NCBI RefSeq assembly: GCF_019266065.1
Contig: NZ_LPNR01000111.1
Span: 1 to 64,000 of the forward strand
Direction of reading: 5' to 3'
Source: Nocardia sp. MH4
GTDB taxonomy: Bacteria; Actinomycetota; Actinomycetes; Mycobacteriales; Mycobacteriaceae
DNA: 64,000 nt
Within the stretch, counting starts at the first letter, position 1; each line of letters opens with the position of its first letter. Below the pieces are notes generated by a model, which saw only the letters and a program-made list of their open reading frames with translations, did not search any database and was not told the origin of the DNA. A program made the position numbers and the translations under genes. Shown here piece by piece: positions 1 to 8,300 of this stretch.

Positions 1-545
1 TGGCGGCCGGTGTCGCCCGCGGTCTCGGGGCGGCGGCGCTTGGCCGGCTTGCGCTCGGCCTTGCGTTCGGTCCGGCGCTCGGCGGACAGTGGCTGGGCGG
101 TGGCGGGGGTGCGCTTGGCGATCGCGATCCGCGCGCCGCCGACGGCCAGCACCAGCACGGTGGCCAGCATCATCGTCGGGAACCGCTCCACCAGCGGGAT
201 GATCAGGTTCATCAGCACGTCTTTGATGGAGGTGGTGGCGCGCCCACCCAGCAGCTGACAGGCCACCGGCACCGCGACGAACAGCAGCAGCGGCGGCATG
301 ACCATGGTGGAGAACAGCCCGCGGAACCGCACGGCGCACACCGCCAGCACACAGCCGAGCACATACAGCGCCGAGAAGGTGCCCGTCGGGTAGGTCTCGC
401 CGCCGATCGCGTCGATCACGAACCCGAACATCGTCATGCCCGCGGCAAGCAGAATCGCGGCCCAGGCGGGGATGCCGGGCACCGAGGGCAGGATCGAACG
501 TTGCGGCGCGGGCACCCGGGGTCGCGCACGTTGGGAAGCAGCCAC
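1..545 (-). CDS. DUF6542-type membrane protein (3' end outside window)
   Basis: The reading frame begins at a GTG at 545 and runs off the left edge of the window without a stop; 181 residues are visible. The N-terminal ~20 residues are basic and Pro-rich. About four hydrophobic membrane segments follow, opening with IPAWAAILLAAGMT, and then a Lys/Arg-rich cytoplasmic tail (ERRTERKAERKPAKRRR). This matches the actinobacterial DUF6542 family, the Rv1111c equivalent that sits between ispH/xseA and ychF in mycobacteria. No enzymatic motif is visible and the function is unknown. It is transcribed in the same direction as the upstream rmuC with a 51-bp gap, so the two may form one operon. The family call rests on the membrane pattern and gene order. 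Confidence 0.7.
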   Translation of the reverse strand, partial: MAASQRARPRVPAPQRSILPSVPGIPAWAAILLAAGMTMFGFVIDAIGGETYPTGTFSALYVLGCVLAVCAVRFRGLFSTMVMPPLLLFVAVPVACQLLGGRATTSIKDVLMNLIIPLVERFPTMMLATVLVLAVGGARIAIAKRTPATAQPLSAERRTERKAERKPAKRRRPETAGDTGR

Positions 546-596
546 ACTATGACACTAACCGCACAACGCGCCGTCAGGCGCTGCGGCACGGGGATC

Positions 597-1745
597 TCAG
601 CGGCGATCCTCGGCGTCGGCGAACGCCACGGCCCGCGGTCTGGCCTCGGTCAACCGGATTGCCGGGAGCTCCTGATCGCCGATGCCGAGATCGTGCATCC
701 GGCGTGCGGTGACCAGCACCCGCGACTCGACCGAGCCGACGGTGGCGTTGAAAGCCGCTACTGCCTTACCGAGATTCACCCCGAGATTGTCCAGGTGATC
801 GGCCACCTTGCCGACCCGGGTGTAGAGCTCCTTGCCCAATTGCTGCACCGTTGCCATATCGCGCGACAGCGCTTCCTGCCGCCAACTGAACGCGACCGTC
901 CGCAGCAGCGCGATGAGTGTAGTGGGGGTTGCCAGGATCACGTTCCGCCCGAACGCGTACTCCAGCAGCCCCGCGTCGGTGGTGAGCGCGGCGTCGAGGA
1001 AGGGATCGCCCGGCACGAACAGCACGACGAACTCCGGCGCCGGATCGAACGCCGCCCAGTACGCCTTGTCGGCCAGCTGGTCGACGTGGGCGCGCAGGTG
1101 CTTGGCGTGCCGGGCCAGCAGCTGGTCGCGGGCCGTGGGGTCGTCGGTGGTCGCCGCGTCGAGGTAGGCGGCGAACGGGACCTTCGCGTCGACGACGATG
1201 TGCCTGCCGCCCGCCAGCCGCACCACCAGGTCCGGCCGCACCCCGCCGCGGTCGTCGGCGCCCGCTCGGTGCACCTGGGTGTCGAAATCGCAGTGCCTGG
1301 TCATGCCCGCGAGCTCGACGACCCGCTCCAGCTGGATCTCCCCCCAGCGGCCGCGGATCTGCGGCGCGCGCAGCGCCGCGACCAGCTGCCCGGTCTGGTC
1401 GGAGAGCCGGTGCGAGGTGCGCTGCATCCCGGCGACCTGCTCGCGCAGTCCCGAGTACGCGTCGATCCGGTGGTGCTCGACCTGGCGGATCTGCTGTTCG
1501 AGCGCGTCGACGGCATCCCGCAGCGGATCGACCATCGCGCCGATCGCGGCCGAATGCCTGCGCGCCGCATCCTCGTTCGCCGCGTGCAGCGATTGCTGCA
1601 GCAACCGTTGATTGTCCCCGGCCGCGGCTAGCCTGGCCTCCGCCGCGGCGGCACGCTGCCCGCCCCGGGCGGAATGCCCCAACCAGCCGAGACCGAATCC
1701 GGCGGCGAATACCAAGACGAGCGCGACGAGCATCGAGGCGGTCAT
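597..1745 (-). CDS. rmuC: DNA recombination protein RmuC
   Basis: This encodes a 382-residue protein of the RmuC family, PD-(D/E)XK-like nucleases implicated in limiting recombination at inverted repeats. One N-terminal membrane anchor (MTASMLVALVLVFAAGFGLG) is followed by an Ala/Gln-rich coiled coil to about residue 130. The conserved core then contains GRWGEIQLERVVELAGM and HIVVDAKVPFAAYLDA; the latter carries the conserved Asp-x-Lys of the predicted nuclease site. A start at 1787 is possible, but the ATG at 1745 places the membrane segment directly at the N-terminus as in homologs. The gene is divergent from sbcD, with 134 bp between the starts, giving a cluster of DNA-end-processing genes. 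Confidence 0.88.
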   Translation of the reverse strand: MTASMLVALVLVFAAGFGLGWLGHSARGGQRAAAAEARLAAAGDNQRLLQQSLHAANEDAARRHSAAIGAMVDPLRDAVDALEQQIRQVEHHRIDAYSGLREQVAGMQRTSHRLSDQTGQLVAALRAPQIRGRWGEIQLERVVELAGMTRHCDFDTQVHRAGADDRGGVRPDLVVRLAGGRHIVVDAKVPFAAYLDAATTDDPTARDQLLARHAKHLRAHVDQLADKAYWAAFDPAPEFVVLFVPGDPFLDAALTTDAGLLEYAFGRNVILATPTTLIALLRTVAFSWRQEALSRDMATVQQLGKELYTRVGKVADHLDNLGVNLGKAVAAFNATVGSVESRVLVTARRMHDLGIGDQELPAIRLTEARPRAVAFADAEDRR

Positions 1746-1879
1746 AGCGGCGATAGTGCCGCAAGCCACCGACAAACTCGCAATCACCGAGCAACCCGGG
1801 CGTGGTGACGCGCCGGTGCGCGACGCCCGTGGGGTGCGTCGATTGAATTCTGTCGGGGGTGTGGCCTAAGTTTCGCGGC

Positions 1880-3076
1880 ATGCGGATCCTGCACACCTCC
1901 GACTGGCACATCGGGCGCACCTTCCACGGTGTCGACCTGCTAGCCGACCAGGCGGCGGTGCTGGCATCGATCGCGGAGCTGGTCGCGGCGGAGTCGGTCG
2001 ACGTGGTCGTCGTGCCGGGTGACGTCTACGACCGGTCCATCCCCAACGCCGACGCGATCGCGGTCTGCAACCGGGGGTTCGAGGCGATCCGGGCCGCGGG
2101 CGCGGTGATCGTCGCGACTTCGGGCAACCACGATTCGCCCGCCCGGCTCGGCGCGGGCGCCAGTTTCGCGGCGGCGGGCGGGCTGCATCTGTGCACCCGG
2201 GTCGCCGATGCCGATCGGCCGGTGCTGCTGGCCGACGACGACGGCGAGGTGGCGTTCTACGGGATCCCGTATCTGGAGCCCGAGATCACCCGCGTCGAAC
2301 TCGGTGTGCCGCAGGCCCGCTCGCACGCGGAGATCCTCGACGCCGCGATGGGCCGCATCCGCGCCGATCTCGCCGGCCGTCCCGGCACGCGCACCGTCGT
2401 GCTCGCGCACGCCTTCGTCGTCGGCGGGGAGGCGACCGGTTCGGAGCGGTCGATCTCGGTCGGTGGGGTGGAGACGGTGTCGATGTCGGCGTTCGACGGT
2501 ATCGACTATGTGGCGCTGGGCCACCTGCATTCGCCGCAGACCCTCTCGGAATCGGTGCGCTACAGCGGTTCTCCGCTGCCGTACTCCTTCGCCGAGAACT
2601 CCCATCGCAAGGCGGTCTGGATCGTCGACCTCGACGCCGACGGCCTGGCCGCGGTGCACCGCCACGACCTGCCGCTGGTGCGCGGGCTCAGCAAGCTCAC
2701 CGGCACCCTCGACGAGCTGCTCACCGAGCCCGGATTCGCCGACGCCGAAGCGCATTACGTCTCCGCCACACTCACCGACAGCGCTCGCCCGGTCGACCCG
2801 ATGCGTAAGCTGCGCGAGCGGTTTCCGCACGCGGTCCACGTGGAATGGGTACGCCCCGAGGGCAATCCGGAACTGCACTACCGCGAGCGGGTGCACGGCC
2901 GCCGCGATGTCGAAGTCGCGGCGAGTTTTCTGACCGATGTGCGTGGGGAGCCGACGGGAGGCGAGATGAGGTGGGTGGAGCGCGCGCTGGCCGCCGCCGT
3001 GCGCGAACCCGATGCCGGACGGGCTGAGACCCGGCGCGTCGCGGACGAATTCGACGCCATGGACGTGACCGCGTGA
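1880..3076 (+). CDS. sbcD: Exonuclease SbcD (Mre11-like nuclease subunit)
   Basis: This is the nuclease subunit of the SbcCD complex, which opens DNA hairpins and processes double-strand ends with Mn2+. The 398-residue protein carries the calcineurin-like phosphoesterase motifs in order: TSDWHIG (6-12), GDVYD (47-51), SGNHDS (81-86), the metal-ligand His177 and GHLH (214-217). Length is normal for the family. The ATG at 1880 is chosen over an in-frame GTG at 1859 because the family begins with M-[RK]-[IF]-L-H-T-S-D. A likely -10 element (TAAGTT near 1867) lies only a few bases upstream, which would make the mRNA nearly leaderless. sbcC follows after 34 bp. Confidence 0.95.
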   Translation: MRILHTSDWHIGRTFHGVDLLADQAAVLASIAELVAAESVDVVVVPGDVYDRSIPNADAIAVCNRGFEAIRAAGAVIVATSGNHDSPARLGAGASFAAAGGLHLCTRVADADRPVLLADDDGEVAFYGIPYLEPEITRVELGVPQARSHAEILDAAMGRIRADLAGRPGTRTVVLAHAFVVGGEATGSERSISVGGVETVSMSAFDGIDYVALGHLHSPQTLSESVRYSGSPLPYSFAENSHRKAVWIVDLDADGLAAVHRHDLPLVRGLSKLTGTLDELLTEPGFADAEAHYVSATLTDSARPVDPMRKLRERFPHAVHVEWVRPEGNPELHYRERVHGRRDVEVAASFLTDVRGEPTGGEMRWVERALAAAVREPDAGRAETRRVADEFDAMDVTA

Positions 3077-3110
3077 GTTCGGTGCCCGGCGGCGTGCTCG
3101 GCGGTGCCGC

Positions 3111-6100
3111 GTGAGACTGCATCGCCTGGAGATGGTCGCGTTCGGCCCCTTCGCCGAGTCCACCGTCGCCGATTTCGATGTGCTCGGCGCGGACGGCCTG
3201 TTCCTGCTGCACGGTCACACCGGCGCGGGCAAGACCAGCATCCTCGACGCGATCGCCTTCGCGCTGTACGGGCGGGTGCCCGGCGCGCGGGGGGAGGGCA
3301 AGCGGCTGCATTCCGATCACGCCGACCCGCAGACGCCGCCGAAGGTGATCCTCGACGCGACCCTGGGCGGTCGCCGCCTGCGCTTGACCCGCAGCCCGGC
3401 GTTCGAGCGGCCGAGCAGCCGCGACAGCACCCGGTTCACGGAGGTGCAGGCCAAGGGCACCCTGGAATGGCTCGACGGGTCGGGCGAGAATCTGTCCCGG
3501 CTCACCGATATCGGCGACGAGGTCGTGCGCCTGCTCGGCATGAGCGCCGACCAGTTCTTCCAGGTCGTGCTGCTGCCCCAGGGCGATTTCGCCAAGTTCC
3601 TGCGCGCCGAGAACGAGGACCGGGAGAAGCTGCTCGAAAAGCTCTTCGACACGCAGCGATTCGGCACCGCGGAGACCTGGCTGGCGGACCGGCGCCGGGC
3701 CGCGGAGGCCGACCTCACCGCGCGCACGCAGGGCATCGATCGGCTGATCACCAAGGTCGGCATGGCGGCGGGCTACGGCGGCGCGGAATCGGTCGGGCTG
3801 CCCGACGCGGTGGCGTGGTCCCAGGACCTGCTGGCCACCGCGCGCACCGAGCTGGCCGAGGCGAACGCGAATGCCGAACTCCGCCAGAAGGACTCGACCG
3901 AAGCGCGCGCCGAGGCCGAAGAGCAGCGTCGCGTGGCCGGGCTGCACGCCCGGATGGCGGCGGCCCGCGCGGAACTGGCCGACTACGCCGCCGACGCCGC
4001 GCGCCGGGCCGAACTGGAACGCGAACTCGAACAGGCGCGCCGGGCCGAGCCGGTGGTGCACGCCATCGACGAGGCGCGCTCGGCGGTGCGCGCGCTGCGT
4101 CGGGCGGAGGCGTCGACCCGGGCCGTCGCCGGTGAGCTCGCCGTTCAGCTGGGTGCCGAGGCGGCCGCGGATATCGCCGGACTCGACTTGCTGACGGTGG
4201 TCTTCGACGACGCCGATGACGCACCTGCCGTGGAGTCCGGTGCGAGGTCGGATTCCGCTGATGGCGTCGCGGATACGCGACCGGACGACGTTGCCGGCGC
4301 CGACAGTCGATCGTTGGAGAGCACCCGGCGACGTGGTGTGCGGCGTGCCGATCTCGGCCGTGTGCGCGATGTCGAGGGTGACCTCGACGGTGCGGTCAGT
4401 CAGTGGAACGCCCTGCTCGGTGTGCTCGGCGAAGTCCGAACCGACGCCGAGATCGCTCGTCAGCTCGCCGCCGATCTCACCGAACACGAGACCGAAGCCG
4501 CGCGGCTGACCCAGCGCGCGGGCGAATTCGCCCGGCGCCGTGCCGATCTGCCCGCCGTGATCGCCGGGGCGGGGGAGCAGTTGCGCGAGGCCACCGATGC
4601 CGCCGCCGCGCTGCCCGGGCTGCGGACCGAGCTCGGCAAGTGGCAGGAGTCCGCGGCGGCCGCCGTCGAATTGGCCGAGCAGCGACCGGCGTTGGACCGG
4701 GCACAGACCGAGTTCGACGCGGCGCGCCGGACCCATCTCGACGCCAGGGAGCGCGTGCTCGATCTGCGCACGCGCCGCTTGGCGGGCATGGCCGCCGAAC
4801 TCGCTGGTGCGCTGTCGGCAGGCGCGCCGTGCGCGGTGTGCGGCTCCGCCGAGCACCCCGACCCCGCGCGCCCCACCGACGACGCGGTGTCCAAGGACGC
4901 CGAGGACGCCGCCACCGCCGCCGAGCAGGCGGCCGAGGCGGCGCGCGACCGGATCGCCGAGCGCATCGGCGTCATCGAACGCGAGATCGAGGCGCTGATC
5001 GCCCGTGGCGGCGACGCCGACCCGGTCACCCTGGCCGATGCCGTCCGCACCGCCACCCACCGCTTCGACGACGCCGCCGACAGCGCCGCCCGCGTCACCG
5101 CCCTCACCGCGCGCCTCGACACCCTGCGTGCCGAGGAAGCCGCCCTGCACGAGCAGTCCCGCGACCTCGACGCCCGCCTCGGCACCGTCACCGCGACGAT
5201 CGCGGCCACCCGCACCCGCCTCGACGAACTCACCCTCCGCCTGCGCACCGCCGCGGGCGCCGACGATTCGGTCGACGCCCGCACCACCCGCCTCGAATCC
5301 CTCATTGCGGCCGCCACCGCCCTGCGCGCCGCCCGCGCCGAGGAGACCACCGCCCGCGACGCCGTCCGCCATATCGCCACCCGCGTCGAAAACCTCGCCC
5401 AGGCAGCTGGTTTCGTGCCCGAGGGCGACGAACGTACGGGCACTGGGCCGGCCACCGTGCCGCACGACGCGACGGCCGATGGCGCGGCCACCGCTGTAGT
5501 CGGTGACGGTAGTGCCACGGCTGTGACCGCCGACGGCAGCGTCACACCTGCGACTGCTGACGGCGCCGCCACCGCGGGGACTGTTGACAGCAGCGCCACA
5601 GCTGCGACTGCTGGTGGCGCCGGCACGGCCGCGACCGGCGACGGCGGCACCACAGCCGCGAGTGCCCCGGCTGCCGACGGTTCCGGTGCGAGTTCGACGG
5701 CCGTCGACACTGTGGGGCCGGCGACGAAGTCGTCGACCGCCGATGATGCTCGAGAGTTGGCATCCGACGACGGTGTGGTGGCTCCGGCACCCGCGAACGG
5801 TGCGGTCGACGGCGGTGGATCTTCGCCGGCCGACAGTGGAGGCGGGGCGGGGGAGTCGTCGGGCGACGTCGACGTGCGGGCCGATGACGAATCCGCCGAC
5901 AGCGCGGACAAACCGCGATCTCGTCCCGAACGAGCCGCGCGCCCGGTGCGCGTCGAGCCCGAGATGCCCACCCTGTTCGACCTTTTCGACGACGACCCGA
6001 TCGACGACGAACCCGAACCGGCGCCCGAGCCCGCACCGCAGCGCGACGACATCGCCCTGCTCACGGCGTACGCCCAGCTCGTCACCGCCCTCGCCCGCAC

Positions 6101-6926
6101 CGCGGCGCAGCAGTCGGCGATCGAGGCCGAACTCACCGCGGCCGACCGGGCCCGCGCTCACGCCGAGGCCGTCCTCGCCGAACCGCAGATCCGGGCGGTG
6201 GCCGAGCAGGTCCCGGCCGACCTGGCCGCGTTGGAGCAGCGCTTCGCCGACGCCCAGTCCGCGCTCACCGCGGCGGTGGCGGCCCAGTCGGCGGCCGCCG
6301 AGCGGGTCGCGCAGCTCGAACAGCTGGGGACTCAGCTCTGGGGCGAGGTCGAGCGGATCGCGCCCAAGCAGCGCGATTTCGACGAGCTGGCCACACTGGC
6401 CGACGTGGTCGCGGGGCGGGGCGAGAACAATCGCCGGATGTCGTTGCGCTCCTATGTGCTCGCCGCGCGGCTCGAGGAGGTCGCGGTCGCGGGGTCGCTG
6501 CGGTTGCGCCGGATGTCGGGCGGCCGGTACGAATTCGTGCACTCCGACAAGGCGGGCCCGCGTGGCCGGCGCGGTGGTCTCGGCCTCGACGTCCGCGACG
6601 ACTACACCGGCGCGGTCCGCTCCGCGAAAACGCTCTCCGGTGGTGAGACCTTCATGGCCTCACTGGCGTTGGCGCTGGGTCTGGCGGATGTCGTCGCCGC
6701 CGAGGCGGGCGGCCTGGTCCTGGACACCCTGTTCATCGACGAGGGCTTCGGCAGTCTCGACGCCGACACCCTCGACGCGGTAATGGGTGTCCTGGACGAA
6801 CTGCGGGCAGGCGGTCGCGTGGTCGGCGTGGTCAGCCATGTCGACGAGATGCGCCAGCGCATTCCCAGCCGACTGCACGTCGTGCGCGGCCGGACCGGCT
6901 CGCACCTCCAAGCAACTGTTGCCTGA
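3111..6926 (+). CDS. sbcC: Exonuclease subunit SbcC (Rad50-like ATPase) with enlarged coiled-coil insert
   Basis: This is the ATPase subunit of SbcCD. The 1,270-residue protein is about 200 residues longer than usual SbcC. Walker A GHTGAGKTS is at 35-43 and a Q-loop-like segment (VLLPQGDFAKFL) follows. A zinc hook Cys574-x-x-Cys577 (CAVCGS) sits at the coiled-coil apex. The C-terminal half-site has LSGGE near 1174 and Walker B LDTLFIDEGFGSLD near 1205-1218. The extra length comes from an Ala/Thr/Gly/Asp-rich low-complexity segment at about 775-955, which includes seven 9-residue repeats, plus a smaller acidic insert around 365-430. Both lie within the coiled-coil arms, so the ATPase domains appear intact. 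GTG start. It is co-transcribed with sbcD. Confidence 0.95.
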   Translation: MRLHRLEMVAFGPFAESTVADFDVLGADGLFLLHGHTGAGKTSILDAIAFALYGRVPGARGEGKRLHSDHADPQTPPKVILDATLGGRRLRLTRSPAFERPSSRDSTRFTEVQAKGTLEWLDGSGENLSRLTDIGDEVVRLLGMSADQFFQVVLLPQGDFAKFLRAENEDREKLLEKLFDTQRFGTAETWLADRRRAAEADLTARTQGIDRLITKVGMAAGYGGAESVGLPDAVAWSQDLLATARTELAEANANAELRQKDSTEARAEAEEQRRVAGLHARMAAARAELADYAADAARRAELERELEQARRAEPVVHAIDEARSAVRALRRAEASTRAVAGELAVQLGAEAAADIAGLDLLTVVFDDADDAPAVESGARSDSADGVADTRPDDVAGADSRSLESTRRRGVRRADLGRVRDVEGDLDGAVSQWNALLGVLGEVRTDAEIARQLAADLTEHETEAARLTQRAGEFARRRADLPAVIAGAGEQLREATDAAAALPGLRTELGKWQESAAAAVELAEQRPALDRAQTEFDAARRTHLDARERVLDLRTRRLAGMAAELAGALSAGAPCAVCGSAEHPDPARPTDDAVSKDAEDAATAAEQAAEAARDRIAERIGVIEREIEALIARGGDADPVTLADAVRTATHRFDDAADSAARVTALTARLDTLRAEEAALHEQSRDLDARLGTVTATIAATRTRLDELTLRLRTAAGADDSVDARTTRLESLIAAATALRAARAEETTARDAVRHIATRVENLAQAAGFVPEGDERTGTGPATVPHDATADGAATAVVGDGSATAVTADGSVTPATADGAATAGTVDSSATAATAGGAGTAATGDGGTTAASAPAADGSGASSTAVDTVGPATKSSTADDARELASDDGVVAPAPANGAVDGGGSSPADSGGGAGESSGDVDVRADDESADSADKPRSRPERAARPVRVEPEMPTLFDLFDDDPIDDEPEPAPEPAPQRDDIALLTAYAQLVTALARTAAQQSAIEAELTAADRARAHAEAVLAEPQIRAVAEQVPADLAALEQRFADAQSALTAAVAAQSAAAERVAQLEQLGTQLWGEVERIAPKQRDFDELATLADVVAGRGENNRRMSLRSYVLAARLEEVAVAGSLRLRRMSGGRYEFVHSDKAGPRGRRGGLGLDVRDDYTGAVRSAKTLSGGETFMASLALALGLADVVAAEAGGLVLDTLFIDEGFGSLDADTLDAVMGVLDELRAGGRVVGVVSHVDEMRQRIPSRLHVVRGRTGSHLQATVA
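5481..5669 (+). repeat. 27-bp in-frame minisatellite, seven copies, inside sbcC
   Basis: Seven consecutive 27-bp units encode the nonapeptides GAATAVVGD, GSATAVTAD, GSVTPATAD, GAATAGTVD, SSATAATAG, GAGTAATGD and GGTTAASAP (residues 791-853). The units are degenerate at DNA level but keep frame and an Ala/Thr/Gly/Asp composition. Copy number would be expected to vary between strains without breaking the frame. The segment has no predicted catalytic residues and probably forms a flexible linker in the coiled-coil arm. Confidence 0.85.
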
Positions 6927-6994
6927 CGCCCGGAGCGCGGCTCACCCTGGGTAGCTGCTGATCCGGCGGTGGCTCCGCCCCGGACCCGCGCCGA

Positions 6995-7636
6995 TCAGAC
7001 GGTCGGTTCGGGCACCGGATCGGCCCGGACCTGGCCACCGGCCTTCGGTGCGAACCCCGGCAACCACCCGTCGACATACGGGATCATCAGCTGGATCAGC
7101 GGCCCGATGCCGAAGGCGTAGACCAGCGTGCCGATCCCGACGCTGCCGCCGAGCAGCCACCCGGTGGTCAAGACCGTCGCCTCGATGCCGGTGCGGACCG
7201 ACCAGACCGGCCACCCGGTCCGGGCGACCAGTCCAGTCATCAGTCCATCGCGGGGACCTGGACCCATTCCCGCGCCGATGTAGAGCACGGTCGCCGCGGC
7301 GTTCACGATCACGGCGAGCACCATCGCCGCCACCCGTGTCCACAGGGCGTCGGCCTCGGGGATCAGCCACAGTCCGGCGTCGACCGACACCCCGATCACG
7401 ATCACGTTGCTGACCGTGCCGAGGCCGGGTCGCTGCCGGAGCGGAATCCACGCGAGCAGCACGACGACGCCCGTCACCGCGGTGACGGCACCGAAACTGA
7501 GTGGCACGTGCGCGGCGACACCCTGGTGGAAGACGTCCCACGGATCGAGCCCGAGCCCGGCCCGGATCATCACCGCCATCGACGTCCCGTACAACCACAG
7601 ACCGGTGTAGAGCGCGATCAGGCGACGAGTGAGCAT
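6995..7636 (-). CDS. YczE/YyaS/YitT-family integral membrane protein
   Basis: This is a 213-residue polytopic membrane protein with about five to six hydrophobic segments. The family signature lies near the N-terminus, where RAGLGLDPWDVFHQG follows the first membrane helix, and the glycine motif MGPGPRDGLMTGL is characteristic of YczE-type proteins. The biochemical role of the family is unresolved. I place the start at the ATG at 7636 (MLTRRLIALYTG), because homologs begin a few residues before the first helix; an upstream ATG at 7657 in the same frame is possible. The gene converges on sbcC and is followed upstream by a ~150-bp non-coding gap. Confidence 0.85.
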   Translation of the reverse strand: MLTRRLIALYTGLWLYGTSMAVMIRAGLGLDPWDVFHQGVAAHVPLSFGAVTAVTGVVVLLAWIPLRQRPGLGTVSNVIVIGVSVDAGLWLIPEADALWTRVAAMVLAVIVNAAATVLYIGAGMGPGPRDGLMTGLVARTGWPVWSVRTGIEATVLTTGWLLGGSVGIGTLVYAFGIGPLIQLMIPYVDGWLPGFAPKAGGQVRADPVPEPTV

Positions 7637-7787
7637 GGGTATCAGCATCCAGGCCAACTGGACCGCCCAAAAGAGCCAATTGCGAGGTACTGGCCTTATT
7701 CATCACCAGCCCGGCAATCCAGCGGCCTACTCGGTGTGCGCGCCCACTGTCCGTCCGGCCGCGCGCTCGGCCCGGTGCGCCCCCGCC

Positions 7788-8300
7788 TCAGGATTCGTGC
7801 GCGAGCAACCACCGCTTGACGTCCAGTCCCCAGCGGAACCCGCCCAGCGCGCCACCGATCCGCAGCACCCGATGGCACGGCACGAACAGCGCCGCCGCAT
7901 TGCGCGCGCAGGCGTTCGCGGCCGCCCTGGTCGCGTCCGGTCGACCGGACAGCCCGGCGTACTCGGTGTAGGTGATCGGCTCGCCAGCGGGCACCTTGCG
8001 CAGGACATCCCACGCATGGGTGAGGAACTCGCCCGAGCGCTGCCGGACGGGGATCGCATCGATCGCGGTGAGCTCACCCGCGTGATAGTCGGTCACCGCC
8101 CGGGTGACCGCGCCGAGCGAATCCCGCTGTCGCAGCTCGGTGGGACGCAACGTGGGGTGGATGACGCGGGTCAGCTCGGCCGGATCAGCGGTCCAGCCCG
8201 AGGCGAGCACCGCGCCGTCGGCATCGACGACGGCGGTGAACGGGCCGATGCGGGTGGCGACGGTCGCGACGTCGGCGCGTCGAATGCTGTTGTCGGTCAT
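7788..8300 (-). CDS. ogt: Methylated-DNA--[protein]-cysteine S-methyltransferase
   Basis: This suicide repair protein transfers alkyl groups from O6-alkylguanine to its own cysteine. The 170-residue sequence contains the active-site motif PCHRV with the acceptor Cys at position 142. It also has the helix-turn-helix/arginine-finger region (SGRPDATRAAANACARN), including Asn/Arg residues usual for the family. The length is normal for Ogt. Its ATG overlaps the stop of the upstream Ada/AlkA gene (ATGA, 8297-8300), so the two are translationally coupled. The pair therefore forms an adaptive-response-like operon covering O6-alkylguanine and N-alkylpurine damage. Confidence 0.95.
   Translation of the reverse strand: MTDNSIRRADVATVATRIGPFTAVVDADGAVLASGWTADPAELTRVIHPTLRPTELRQRDSLGAVTRAVTDYHAGELTAIDAIPVRQRSGEFLTHAWDVLRKVPAGEPITYTEYAGLSGRPDATRAAANACARNAAALFVPCHRVLRIGGALGGFRWGLDVKRWLLAHES

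Noticed and set aside
5481..5669. CRISPR array
   Set aside because: The 27-bp units are contiguous, coding and without spacers.
2772..6542. A 1,256-codon open frame on the minus strand opposite sbcC
   Set aside because: It is a GC-skew shadow: sbcC in the plus frame has all Rad50 motifs, while this frame is Arg/Gly/Asp-rich without domains.
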